DNA of 64,000 bases, taken from positions 930,001 through 994,000 of the forward strand of contig JARFXM010000003.1 of NCBI GenBank assembly GCA_029532625.1, in the 5' to 3' direction. The DNA is from Lomentospora prolificans. Its lineage: Eukaryota > Ascomycota > Sordariomycetes > Microascales > Microascaceae. The position numbers and the translations under genes are program-made. The notes below the pieces were generated by a model, which made no database searches, was not told the DNA's origin, and saw only the letters and a program-made list of their open reading frames with translations. This document shows, piece by piece, positions 1 to 11,751 of this stretch (its first letter is position 1; each line of letters starts with the position of its first letter).

Positions 1-703
1 TGAGACAAGAGCGTTCAGATTACCGGAGAGAAGCCCACCACCCACAATATAATCCTGAATATTGTCAAGATCCGGCTTACACCTCGAAAGAAGGTCAGGT
101 CTCGGCTTGCCGAATAGATTTTTCATTCCATTTGTAAAAAACCAAGCCGAGCCCACGGCTAGGCCAAGGCCTAGCCAACCGACGTGGAGCTCCCATAGTT
201 TTCTCCGCCAGATGAGGGACTTCGGGGTTCCTTTCGGCACCGTTGAACCAGGTACAAAGATAAGGCATACTACTAGAATGACGCCAATGGGGATCGTGCT
301 GTTGAGGATAACCAAGGTCATCGTGGGAACGGTTTCACTGGTCGCAAAAGGGAACCTGATCAAAAGCGTGGCGCGTGTTAGCATGGGATGGGCTTAAGTC
401 TAAGTTGGACCGGTCGTGCGACGAGCTTCGAGTTTCTTACGAGATGTTAGGATCCGCTAGGTAGAAGGGGCGTTTGTTCGGTGTTACGTGACCCATGATG
501 TAGCCTACTACGGCCATTGCAATGAGGACGAGCCAGTCAAAGACATAAGAAGAGCCGACAAGTATCGTGCCCTTCCTGGACGGCGGGCCACGCTGGCTCG
601 TCATCGTCGAAGTAATCGTGGGGCGTGTCAGTGGTTCGAGGAGGGAGTCTCGACTTGGGTTGCCTGTTGGATGCGGCGGCAAACAAGAACCCTCAAGCCT
701 CAT
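1..703 (-). CDS. PAP2-family lipid phosphate phosphatase (5' part, truncated by window start)
   Basis: Two exons are visible, 441-703 and 1-355, joined by an intron at 356-440 (donor GTAAGA, acceptor ATCAG); the gene continues past position 1. The first exon carries a hydrophobic segment (FDWLVLIAMAVVGYIMG) and ends DPNIS, reading on to FPF across the junction, as in fungal lipid phosphate phosphatases. The second exon holds the first PAP2 motif, K-x6-RP, in KNLFGKPRPD. By family these are multi-pass membrane enzymes that dephosphorylate phosphatidate or diacylglycerol pyrophosphate; the exact substrate is inferred. The later PAP2 motifs with the catalytic histidines lie outside the window. 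The start is either the ATG at 703 or the in-frame ATG at 604, the latter sitting just before the conserved part. Confidence 0.85.
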
Positions 704-2525
704 GCCCAGCAGTTTGTTAGCACGAGATGGCTAGCGACGCAAGGTGGAGGATGCACAGTTGAAAGAGGGATATGGTGTGGACAAGGGCGGTCAGCGTATC
801 GGTGGAATATGAGAAGAAATGAAACAACGAAAGCTCAAGGACATTGAACTCTGTCGATGCGGAGGGGGATGTGCTACAAGTAATATCACAAAGTCGAAGG
901 GAAGGGTCTTGCTCATATTGCTCAGCTCTTCTCACAAACGGCAGTGTCGCATGCGACACTGTGCAAGGGATCTGACGCGTACCTCCAGCTGGCATTGGTT
1001 TCTCTCTCTCCGTACTTGCACAAAACCGATTCCTGGGGGCTTTGCGCGAAAGAGTACCTTCGTAGCCCCACCGAGATAGTCAGCTGCAATTTGAAACCCA
1101 GTGCAGAAAGAGAGGGGCTTTGAGGACTGGCTAGCGCCTTCCCGCAGGCACTGCCCCGAGAGCCACGCAATCAAGAACAGTGTGTAATTGTAGTGGATTG
1201 GCGCCAAGCTTGCCTGGTCGCCTGGGGTTGTCACTAACCAACCAATATGAAGGGAGCCCACCATTAAACACGATGTCGCTTGGCGAAAAGCAGGGGATCG
1301 CATCGTCCTCTTCTTGTCGATCACAACAACCACCGAACTACGCCCTTCTGAGGGGATGACGGTGATGCTTCCCCGGCGGGTGTCGATTGACCCTTTCGCC
1401 GGTCGGTAGTGCATCATGCCTTGAGTCCGGCCCCGGACAGCACGATGATACACAAGTCCTCTACCTGCCTGAGACCTCTGTCTATCTGTGTGCTCATTCA
1501 CCAGACAGCTGGCGAGGCCATCGCACTTCTGAGGTTGGCAAGTCTCGAACCACCCCCTTTTGAAACCCTGAAACCTGAGACGAAGAGGATTCTTTTTTGG
1601 GTGCTCGATGGCGCATCCTAAATTAGTTGCACTGTGCGTATAGCCCATCCTAATCTTTTCAGCACATGTCAGCTTTGTCTTTGTAAATGCCCGATGATTA
1701 CCAAGTACCTGTTAATATTATCCGAAAAGAAGGTGATGGTACGATGGCGGGCTTACAGGGTGCACGTGAGCTGACTTCCGTTTCGGGAAATAAGACGACA
1801 ACCTCTTTCTGGAAGTATCAGACCCCAAGAGCCTCATACAAGGAGATGAGGGTACCTTTTTGCAGAATATCAAAATAAGAGGTAGTCGTCTCCTAAGATT
1901 ACATCATTACATCACCCTTCTCCGCATCGTCACGGTCGACGATGGGTGAGTTATCTTTCTGCTTGTCTATCACTCTTTCCCGCTCCAGCGATCCCGCTGT
2001 TTGAGCCGCGCTGCTGAATAGCGAAGACTCTTCGTATTTCCCACAAAAACAATTTTAAAGTGTCAAGGGTATATGTGGCAGCCAAGGGGATAATGCGGTA
2101 ATTATACTGTGAGAACCAAGCGTTTCAACCCGCTAATGTAGTCCTACCATGTTCCGTGGGCAAAGATAGGGTCTGTTAAAATGAATCGACTACCCAATCC
2201 GCCGTTACGAGTGTACGAAAGAAACTCCAGGCCACTCCTTGACAATCGAAAAAGACAGGCGAGGGGGAGGGAGGGAGTTGGGGGTGCTGAAGAGCTTTTA
2301 GGCAATGCCCAACCTGTAATGAAATTCGCTGGTACAAGTTCAAGGAGCAATTGATGAGCAAATGGCATTGGTGAGAGTAAAGGCTGAACGATATAATTAC
2401 AAGGTAGTCTACCATATCATACACCCGGAGCTAAGTTTACTTGGAGAAACGCGATTACTCGGATGTTCGCTGGTACAAGTCATTGGCAACCGCTTTGTGC
2501 CGCTGCCACATGGCTCTTCTCACGA
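704..2525. other. Intergenic region, no supported gene
   Basis: This 1.8 kb lies between the 5' end of the PAP2 gene and the 3' end of uL2m. It contains a 238-codon open frame on the minus strand (932-1648) with no recognisable motif and an atypical composition, which I treat as chance. It presumably holds the PAP2 promoter. Confidence 0.5.
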
Positions 2526-3849
2526 TTACGAGTTCTTCGCATTCTTCTCGCGCCGCTTCTCTACGTTGCGGACGCGAGGAACCACGACCCATTTATTGAA
2601 GTTGTGCTTGCGGCGTGTCTTATAGCCACCTTTCGCCTACAGAGATTGAGTGAGTAAATAGGCAGAGCTAGGTAGGATTCGCATGCAATAGGGTTGACTT
2701 ACGGGAGTTCCCCAAGGGCTTGTGGGATGCCGGTTACTCTTCGATTTGCCGCGGCCACCACCGTGAGGATGATCAACTATCATTAGTTAGCGTATTCCGA
2801 ACCACGGAATATATCCGATAAAAATGGTTCCAGAAGGACCTGAACCTACCTCTGTTCATGGCCACGCCTCGAACGGTGGGCCGGATATTGAGCCAACGGC
2901 TACGTCCAGCCTTGCCAAGCTGTCGATATTGGTGGTGGGGATTGCTCGCGACACCGACTGTAGCACACGCATCCTTATGTACTCGCCGAATCTCGCCGCT
3001 TTGGAGCTGGACAGTAACGTATTGGCCGGTCATAACTTTGGTGCCGTCCTCTCTTGTCTCTTCCTCCTTTGATATAATCGTGGCGTGAGTCCCGGCGCTG
3101 CGGCAGAAAACCGCGGGGCCCTTAGATCTGGACCCAACATTATAGACCACCGTTCCCACTGGGATCAGATGAACTGGCAGGCAATTCCCTCGGAAAGCGG
3201 TTTTCGCGGCTAAGATACCCGGATCGATAACCCCGCCCATGCTGTCAAGTAAATCCTGAGGGATACCTGATCGATAGCTTTGAACGATATCTCCTGCACG
3301 CATTCCGTCGGCGGCTACAATGTATGTCTTCCTCCCCGTAGCTTGCTCGGTGACGAGGGCGATATGGGCGCTACGCCCAGGGTCATATTCAATGCGGTCC
3401 ACTATATGAGGACCAGGGCGCCATCGTTCGAAGTCGACTGTCCGGATTCTTCGTTTCGCACCACCTCCCCTGTGCCTCACGGTAATCCTGCCGCTTGCAT
3501 TTCTACCTCCCTTTCCATGACCCTTCTTGGGGATCGTCAGTGGTAAGAAAGGTCGCCCTTTCCACAGGTGATCGTTGATGGGGCGTTTTAAGTGTCGAAG
3601 GCCAGGAGTGCGAGGTTTATAGGTGCGTAGGATAACTGTGTCCTTGGCTGTCTTCTCCGTATTCACGGCAGGCATGAACTTGCTTAGGACAGAATTGTCC
3701 GTTCCCGAAGGCGGAGCGGCAGAGCCCGTTGATGAGCGATCGGTAACGGTCGAGTATAGCGAACTGCTAGTCAACGAGACATAGCGAGGTGCTACTCTCA
3801 CACCTATCCCACGGATATGGAGACTCGAAACGAATCGCTTGGAGAGCAT
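2526..3849 (-). CDS. rml2: Mitochondrial large-subunit ribosomal protein uL2m (Rml2-type)
   Basis: Three exons (2850-3849, 2703-2776, 2526-2636) join in frame to 394 codons. The first 80 or so residues are Ser/Arg-rich with few acids, as expected for a mitochondrial presequence. The body is the ribosomal L2 fold: GRITVRHRGGGAKRRIRTVD, then the hallmark DHPHGGGRGKSKSNRHP encoded by the short middle exon, and a basic end KTRRKHNFNKWVVVPR. uL2 binds 23S-type rRNA at the peptidyl-transferase centre and is needed for subunit joining; the mitochondrial form is nuclear-encoded. The middle exon (74 nt) and last exon (111 nt) were placed by homology. The intron after GVAMNR uses donor GTAGGT. The start at 3849 is the first ATG and gives a plausible presequence. 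Length fits fungal homologues. Confidence 0.95.
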
Positions 3850-5170
3850 AATTGTCTACTTGGCGGTGTGCCAATTCTCAAGACGTGAACTGTACACTCG
3901 CACCCAGCGCTTGTCGAAATTTTTTCGTCTAGATCAACCGAGGATCGCAGCGCAGCAGCAAAGCATTGCGGTCGAGGCGCAGAATTCCGTAATAAATTAA
4001 TATTCGTTATAGAGAGATCCCCAGAAATAAGTCATGGAGAGAGAGAGATTGTCGCCGAAGGATGGTGGAGCTCGATTGCTCGCGATTTAAACAATGATCC
4101 CCAAAGCACTAGAGACCATCACTCGTCGCTTGGTCTACAATTTTGCGAGACGTGAAAGGAGATGTGTGGCTAGTGGGTGTGTGGCAAGGTGCTACGCCAC
4201 AGAATACATTCTGACTTGTACCGTGTCCCGAATAGCGCTGAATCAGGAAATCCGACTCCACAAATCGAGGACGCGACGAGGCAGGAAAAGACTAGTGGTT
4301 GGCCAATTGAAAGCCCGTTGCCTAGTCGTTGCCCTTGTTGATATTCGTTGTTACTCTGTGCGTATCCTGCTACCGGGTGAGAATTCGCGTCTCGTCTAAG
4401 CGATCTCCGCCAGACGGCCGAGCACGATCATTCAAGAACCAATCTGTGGATCAATACAGTCCTCTTAGCTCCGCTGCCAATGGCGAGTCAACACCTTATA
4501 ACTTCATGGATTAATACCGAAAGTTTCTCGGAATAACTCACTGCTTGAAACTACCATCGCCTTCCTTACTATTTCCTCAACTAATCGGTTCGCAAGAGGA
4601 CTGAGATCTGCCCTTTTCTCCCTCTTCCAATTCTAAGTTGTAACCCAGGAGTATCGTGGTTTGCAGCTTCCCTGTGCATTCGTTAGACGAGAGGAGGCCG
4701 TGCCGACGGGACTCGCGCGTCCAAATTGACACCCGGGAAATTACTTGCTGCAGAAAGCTTGGTACGTACCTCGACACACCGCGAACCCATGTCTGCTCAC
4801 CCCGACCCACGTCCCTTCCGCCAAACAACGAAACTCCACCATCGCGGTAGCTGTCCAACATAAACACCGCACTTTTCCCCATCTACTTCTCTGTTTCCCG
4901 TCTCGTTTTTTTCAACCTCATCACCAACCTCGATCACTCTCCACTATTTTTCCGGGCAGCGCAGAGCCGTGCAAGTCGGGCTCGTTAAGTGCATTCAAAG
5001 CCGAAGATTGAAACCCATCGTCAAGGCTCCTCAATTGTCGTCGCCCTTTCGTATGTTTCCAACAATCTGTGTTGAATCCGGACCATGAGAGATGTCAGAG
5101 CCAGTCTAACCATGCAGTAGTCTTCTTGACGAATCTATAAGCTTCTTCCCGGATCTTCTATTCATTCAAA
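3850..5170. other. Shared upstream region of uL2m and the cyclin gene
   Basis: These 1.3 kb separate two divergently transcribed genes and must contain both promoters and the cyclin 5' leader. Short open frames (for example 4094-4399) show no family resemblance. The stretch 4850-5170 is pyrimidine-rich on the plus strand, typical of fungal leaders. No defined operator was recognised. Confidence 0.5.
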
Positions 5171-6862
5171 ATGCCTCCTGTACGTTCCCCCATATCTCGA
5201 TCTTGCTTCTCCCTAGGCCTCCCTGTATGTGCAACACGAGATCAGTTAAAGCTAACGCGACTCAATAGGGCCGCACCGTTCACGCACGACCGGTCTCGAA
5301 CGAGAACGATGAGAATAGCGGATCGACGCGTATGACGCGGGCCAAGGCCGCCGCCCTTGGTGTCGACGAATTGGCTCTCCCCTCTAAGGCCTTGCAGACG
5401 AAGACGTCAGCTACGAACTCACAGGCACAAGGCGTTCAAAGGAAGCGTGCCGCCCTCGGGGACGTCAGCAATGTTACAAAGGGAGATGCTATTGAGGGCA
5501 AGAAGCCAGCAACTAGGGCGGGATTAGTCTCCAAGGCCGCTCAGCCTAGCGGGATCCGGAAATCCACGAGAGCCACTGGCAGGGCTCCCGCGGCCAGCAA
5601 AGTATCGAGGACGAACGCAGATGCCCGGCGTACTGTTGCGAGAGCTGCCTCGACCAGCGGACCAAAGCGCAAGGTTGCAAGCACGAGTACTAGCTCCGGC
5701 TCTACAGAGAACGCTGCTGAGAGCAGTCGGGAGCCTTTACGCAAGAAGGCCCATACATCTGAGAATGTGAAGGGACCCAGCTCTGAGGAGAAGGAAGTGG
5801 GTGCAGCCCACAGAGCCGGGGCGGAGCCAGTGCAAGCGGAACCAGCTCCTACCGTCGTCTTTCCTCCGGGTGTTACCGACCCAGACCCAGAAGATCTTGA
5901 CGACCCGCTCATGGTTGCCGAATATGCCCACGAGATTTTCGAGTACTTGCGCGACCTCGAGGTCAACACGATCCCCAACCCCAACTATATGGACCATCAG
6001 GACGAATTGGAGTGGAAGATGCGCGGCATCTTGATCGACTGGCTTATCGAGGTTCACACACGCTTCCATCTCCTACCCGAAACATTGTTCCTCGCCGTCA
6101 ATATTATTGACCGCTTCCTTTCTCAAAAGGTGGTTCAGCTTGATCGCCTGCAATTAGTCGGCATTACGGCCATGTTTATTGCCTCCAAATACGAGGAAGT
6201 TCTCTCGCCCCACGTCGCCAACTTCAGCCACGTTGCCGACGACGGTTTCTCTGAGGCGGAAATCTTGGCTGCCGAGCGCTTCATTCTTAGCACCTTGAAC
6301 TACGATCTGAGTTACCCGAACCCCATGAACTTCTTGCGTCGCATTTCAAAAGCCGATAACTATGACATCCAATCCCGCACTATTGGAAAATATCTCATGG
6401 AGATTAGCCTCCTTGATCATCGATTCATGGCTTATCGACCTAGCCACGTCGCTGCAGGTGCGATGTACCTGTCGAGATTGATCCTGGACCGTGGCGAGTG
6501 GGTAAGTATAGCATTATCAGAGAACGTCAGCCTCGGGCTTGAGAACTAATGAATGCCGCCAGGATGACATCATTGCATTTTATGCCGGCTATACGGAGGA
6601 TGAGGTTGAGCCTATTGTCCAGCTCATGGTTGATTACCTAGCTCGACCTACCATTCACGATGCCTTCTTCAAGAAGTACGAGAGGAAGAAGTTCCTTAAG
6701 GGTAAGTCTTGACCATATTCCAAACCGTGATCGCCCCGGCGTGGCTAGTAGTCTGCTAACTAGAGAAAAATAGCCTCGGTAATATCCCAGAACTGGGCCA
6801 AGCTTAATGCGCGTCATTTCGATATCGTCGACGTCGAGCTCACCCTCGACCACATCTCGTAG
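5171..6862 (+). CDS. G2/mitotic B-type cyclin (NimE-cyclin B / Cdc13 type)
   Basis: Four exons (5171-5179, 5269-6501, 6563-6701, 6774-6862) give 489 codons. The first exon is only 9 nt and encodes MPP before a GTACGT donor; the second continues GRTVHARPVSNEN. The N-terminal third is basic and low-complexity with a destruction box RAALGDVSN at residues 63-71, the APC/C degron. The cyclin box follows, with the signature RGILIDWLIEVHTRFHLL and FIASKYEE, then the C-terminal cyclin fold ending in exon 4 (SVISQNWAKLNARHF). B cyclins activate Cdk1 for entry into mitosis and are degraded at anaphase. The 9-nt exon is supported because frame is kept and MPP is a usual start of filamentous-fungal cyclin B. 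Confidence 0.95.
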
Positions 6863-8938
6863 GATTGTGTCAGAACAAAGGCGCGGTGTATATAATTACA
6901 TCACATGTCGTTCTACCGCGTAACAAATAGGATCAGCCTGCATCAGGCTAGCCAACAACCGGTGTGTGTGTCTGTATTCTTGTTTTCATTGAACATGGAC
7001 TTTTATGAAATATCGGACAAGGAACCACGGAGAAAACGTTTACAATGATGTGGACCACGGAGCAGGACGGCTTGGACGGGAATGGTCTGAATCCCGGTTT
7101 CAACCGAGGTACGAAGCCTGGTCTTCTTTCAGACGAGCCGTTATGGGGCTGTTGTTGATATTAAAGTTGCCTTTACGGATTGAGTCATTAAGAACGGAAT
7201 TGGTGGGCGTCACGGAGTCTTGTTTTTCTTCCAACCTGCTTGTTTAGTTTACGTTCATCAAGCTTTCGGGCCTTCGGAGCAAAGGGGCGCTGAACATGCA
7301 TAGTTTCCTCGTGTGAGGACCATTTATTCTGCCATTCAGAACGCCCTGTGTGACGTCGTCCATTCGTGAGGCGAGGATGAGACAGTCCTTTCATCTTGAT
7401 CTTGTTCCTCTAACATATGAGGACATTACTTATACGTTGCAGGCGAAGTCTCTGTTGCAAGCAGCTATCTAGTGAGATGAGTCGGTGTCAATCCGCGGAC
7501 CATGCACAGCTTTGATCGGTTGTGGGGACCATGCCGAAATGATGTTTCCCAAGGGCCGGCACACCGATTGCCAACCGGGCCTTGTTGATTAGTCACTCCC
7601 GGCTCCTCCGTTACGCCCCTACCGGTAGCTGACCGGTTCCGTCTCCGGCAATCGTAACCGTGGCCGATGTAGTCTGTCCACACATGAAGACATTTCATCT
7701 CTTCTAATTCCTCTCCTCTCCCTCACTATTACCTTCGGTTGAGCAATCTGGCCTCCATAGCGTGACCCGTGGTTCGTATTTTGATATCAGAAGTCGTATT
7801 TTCAGCGAGAGCCAGGGTAAGTTCTGGCCCTAATTATTGCAAAGCAGGAATGGGCAACTACACTGTCTAATTAGTTTGGAACCAGAGTGGGACAGACATG
7901 AGACAAATTCACCGAGCATGGCAACACAAATACAGACAGCGCTCATAATTTTGCTGCCGGTTGGTGTTTTCCCTTATTCATTACTGGCCTGCTTTTCATT
8001 CAGCAGCAGGGGCAAAGTTGATAATTCTGGAATAGCTGAAATGCAGTTTCTAGACTCGCTCTTTGAACCAACCATGCGCTAAAAATGGAAGGGCATAAAT
8101 TGGTGGTCTACTAAATGACGCGCACTCGGAGATATTAGGAATCAAGTTTTAATATTCCCTATTAATTGGAACCGAGGGTGGGCACTTCCACCCGTCATTT
8201 CCATTTCTTTTCTGGGATGTCGAGACAGAAGCTCCCTGAAAATGTAAATAACCTAACGAGAAATCGTGACCATATTGGAATAAAACCCGGCGGGCATGAT
8301 GCCTCCCGCCTAAAGAAACCGCCCTGCACGCTTTTTATGTCCCTCCAAGAAGGGAAGCGGAAACGAGTCGAAAGACAAAAACAAGTGGGCAGAAACTCGC
8401 GGCCCAAATCACCTCACGATATTTGTGCGTCTGTATTAAGAACGCCCTTCTGCGCCAACCTAGTCCATGCCAGCCGTAGAAAGATTGCTGTCTTCTCAAA
8501 GAAAAAAAAAAAGAAAAAAAAGAAGGAATGCCGAAGAAGACAAGACGGGAAAAATAAGAGGGATCAAATGAAGACGAGAGAAAATGTGTTGGATAGCGGG
8601 ATGCGCCAAATGCCGCCCGTCACAACTGGAAAGCGCGAAATGTATTATTAGATGGGTTGATTGTCCAGATCAGCCTGACCACCTGGATAGGCCTGATATG
8701 TCGGAAGGACATATGCCACGAAGTGGCCGCGGACCTCACGCCGCTCACACCGCGGGTTTGGCGGTGCGGGGAAATAGAAAAACAAGATATAGCTCGCGTG
8801 CGAGTTGGTCCAGAGAGCGACTCCCAAGGGGAGCTGAAGGGAAATCCACAACGGCAGATGGTCAAAGTCGGTCCGCCAAATGCTTTCCCCTTTGGGACAG
8901 AAAGCTACAAGCCATGTAGCAGAGACAAAATCGCCGCA
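6863..8938. other. Intergenic region with purine-rich tract, no supported gene
   Basis: Two kilobases follow the cyclin stop. A run of A with scattered G (8501-8524) sits inside a longer purine-rich stretch. A Lys/Arg-rich open frame across it (8166-8651) reflects that composition and is not a credible gene. The right end is the 3' side of the small gene at 8939. Confidence 0.5.
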
Positions 8939-9226
8939 CTAAAAAGTGGCAATTCGCTCCTCAACACCGGCCCAGTAGACAATGGGTCGCGGTTCTAGGA
9001 TGTTGAGTTCACTCGCGAAGCTCTTCCTCTCCTCCTCAAGATCAAGAATTGAGGGTTGCCGGAAGATGATGCTATTGATGGTGCTCACGGGGGATGAGAC
9101 TGTCGAGACGATGGAATCACGATTGCTACTTGCGCGGGAAGAGGCAGAGGATGATCGACGGAACGAGGTGCGGAGAGTGCTGGGAGAAAAGCGAGCGGCC
9201 ATGGCGTGAAACCTGGAGGTCTGCAT
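8939..9226 (-). CDS. Small conserved fungal protein, function unknown
   Basis: A single-exon frame of 95 codons; the first ATG is at 9226 and a second at 9202 begins MAARFSPSTLRTSFRR. The N-terminal half is Ser/Arg-rich without acidic residues and could be a mitochondrial presequence or disordered tail. The C-terminal half is different: a stretch around SILDLEEERKSFASELNILE followed by PRPIVYWAGVEERIATF. From memory, small ascomycete proteins with this ending (LEPRP..YWGGVEER) exist, but I know no assigned role. A TATA element about 100 nt upstream of the ATG on the same strand supports a real, probably inducible, gene. Function is not claimed. Confidence 0.6.
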   Translation of the reverse strand: MQTSRFHAMAARFSPSTLRTSFRRSSSASSRASSNRDSIVSTVSSPVSTINSIIFRQPSILDLEEERKSFASELNILEPRPIVYWAGVEERIATF

Positions 9227-9321
9227 GGTGTGAACAGACCCGAGTTGAGTTGAGATGGACAGCGGGTGACTTTCGAATGGGCAGTTTGGCGTGGGGCGAG
9301 CCTTTCGAGGACGTGGGGTTG

Positions 9322-9329
9322 CTTATATA
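9322..9329 (-). promoter_or_regulatory. TATA box of the small gene at 8939-9226
   Basis: The minus strand reads TATATAAG here, 96-103 nt upstream of the ATG at 9226. This is the usual distance for a fungal TATA element when a 40-70 nt leader is allowed. A clear TATA box is uncommon among the housekeeping genes of this window and suggests regulated expression. Position and match are seen; function is inferred. Confidence 0.5.
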
Positions 9330-10082
9330 GACGCAGAAAGAGGACGAAGGCCGGGCGGAGCAGATTTACGCTGCCGGAAAACGGGTTTCAACTGTCTTGG
9401 GCGCTGGCGCAAGTTTTGGTCCTCTCTGGTTTCTCTCCTTTTTTTCCTTTTTTTTTCCCTCCTCTTTGTCTTAGAGACTGGTTAATGGTGGGGCGGAAGA
9501 GAATTATATCAATTGAAAAAGACAGGATGGCCGATTCGAGAGTGGTAACGCCGCACAGGTGAGACAAGTGAACGAAGCTGAATTCGAAAAGAGAAATAGA
9601 GGCCAGAGGGTTGCCAGACCAGGGCAGGGAGACCTCAGGAGAAATAAAAATAAAAATAAAAAAATAAAGGAAAAGATCGGCGGCGAGACTCAGTCGATGA
9701 GACGACAAGCGTGAGGAGACAAAGAAAAGAAGGGTTGTCCGAGATGGACCATGAGGCTTGTACTTGTAATAAATGTCAGAGGACATTTGGTGATAAATAC
9801 GATACGTCCCTGGCGGCGGACGGGGACATCAATGATTGGAACATTGATCCAGATCAATTGGAAATGACGAGAGGCCCCTGCCCCGATTCAGAGTGTTTGA
9901 AGTCCCCTGTAAAGCCATTCCCAAATACTGTCTCAGGCGTCCTCGGGTGCTCATGCGCATGCTTCCCCCTGTTTGGGCCTGCCGAGACGGGCAAGTTCCC
10001 CTGATGGTACCCCAAGCTGGCACCATTGAAGATCGCTGGCAAGTCCCTGCTGGCACATCCCACCTCGGACCACATTGCCTGT

Positions 10083-10098
10083 GGGGGGGGGGGGGGGG
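10083..10098 (+). repeat. Homopolymer run of 16 G
   Basis: Sixteen consecutive G lie on the plus strand, flanked by GT and CG. Such a run is rare in a genome of about 50 percent GC. It may form a quadruplex, or its length may be unreliable in the assembly. Confidence 0.9.
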
Positions 10099-11751
10099 CG
10101 CAGTGGTCCTGAGTCTTGTTATTACTACTCAATTCAAATGTATTTGCTGCTTTTATCACTGGCAGTGTCAGTTGATGAAGTCCAGCTGGCTCCACGGACG
10201 CGCACCTTGCTACGCCAATGGTTGTAATTGATACCAGTACGGAGGAGTCGCGCTACAGGGTTGAAATTCCCCCGCCAGTGCACCTACGCATTTTCACAAC
10301 TTGAAACAAGAATCTCCAGGATACGACTCTGACCACGGATTTCCACTATCGAAGAAGAATCGCAAGGCCACTTCCAGTAGAGATCACAAGTAGCGTGCGG
10401 GCCACACAGATGCTACGAAGTACTTGGTACCAAGCCCCAGAAATAGGAATATGCCAGCGGTGATGACGGCTGGGCTTTCCTACCTGGGAGTGAACTCTAA
10501 AAAGCGAAAACGGGATGGCCTCGTTGCTCGAACCATGGCGAGTGTCGAATGCATCCGCAATGCCTCGTCTCATAATTTCTATGTAACTCGCCAGCCCAAA
10601 AGGTTTCGCCCCTGGGAACCGACCCTAGGAAGCGGCCAGACACTCTTCCTCAAGAGGACAGCAGTGGTAAATACGTCTATACCTTGCCGACAGAAGTATG
10701 ATCGCCCTCAATGTCGGGCCATCCACAAAAATCCCCTCGCCAGCTATCGTCCGGTCCGTCTTCCAGTCGCCCAATTGCGCCCAATTGAAATGGACGCCGC
10801 AAGAGCTACCGTGGTCCGTGATATCCGCACAGTCGTCTCACGAGGGAGCAAAGGCTCTCGCCTCTTCCTACCAAAGACTCTGGTTCGAAGGTGCCTCTCA
10901 TAATATAATAATACCATTCCACCCCGGCCATAACCTGATACTTCCCTCCCTAAAGGTGGAGAGTGGGACGGGAGCCTGGCGAGAGCTGGCTGGATGGAGC
11001 GACCTTGTGATCCATTGCGGTGAGCAATTTGATGCTCTCGGATTGCCTCCGAGGACTCCTCCATATCAATGCTGCAGAATATGTGTCTCCCGATGAGCAA
11101 CTTGAAACATCTCTTCAAAAACTGTCCAGCCCTTGCAGCACGCTAGGACCATCACATCGTGGCATGACCAGGGCCTGTTCCGATGTACCTTGCAGCTGCG
11201 CACATACGTGAGGTCTGTTTGGGATTGACGTCTGAAACACGGGGCCGACACTGCAAAAAGTAAGTTGCGACTTTGTTGCCCCGATACATCAATGAGGGGA
11301 CATTTTTCCACTCAGCGCCTGCATTGGAAAAGAAGAGAAGAGAGGCATTCCGATTAGTCACTGCCAACAGCCTTGTATTACTCAGCGTGCGAAAGTCGAT
11401 TGGCCAACAACTTCACTTCGTACCAAGAACAAGGGACGTCGACAGCTATCGCAGACGGCCAGCAGAGTCTTTGTCATCAGATCGGTCATTGGAAGAAGGA
11501 GAATGAGAAGGCTCCAATATATGAAGAGTCTCTCAGAATTAAGCTAGGATACCAAATTCTCCAAAGAGTAGGTGGAACGTAAGAAACATTATATTCACAG
11601 CTTCGTCTATCCATGTATTTTGAAAGGGTAACGTGTGGAGGGTTAAGAAGGCAAAAAAAAGGAAAAGAGAAAAAATGAAAAAAACCTCCATCTTTACTTG
11701 ATCCGACAACGCCTTTCCTACGAACTACGGCATCACACTTAGCTAGGTTAG

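Larger units (their letters stand above)
9227..11751. other. Intergenic region, no supported gene
   Basis: These 2.5 kb hold the promoter of the small gene and the 3' flank of the Cch1 gene. Visible elements are a pyrimidine-rich tract at 9429-9475, an A-rich patch near 9640-9670, and an uninterrupted run of 16 G at 10083-10098. Open frames here (for example 10744-11118 minus and 10424-10903 plus) overlap one another and match nothing I know. Confidence 0.5.

Noticed and set aside
932..1648. 238-codon open frame on the minus strand upstream of the PAP2 gene
   Set aside because: No domain, odd composition with many Arg/Cys/His, no splice links to the PAP2 exon; it looks like a chance frame.
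8166..8651. 161-codon Lys/Arg-rich frame
   Set aside because: It follows an A/G-rich tract; the composition alone explains the open frame.
10744..11118. 124-codon minus-strand frame with a competing 159-codon plus-strand frame at 10424-10903
   Set aside because: Mutually overlapping frames on opposite strands with random-looking content.
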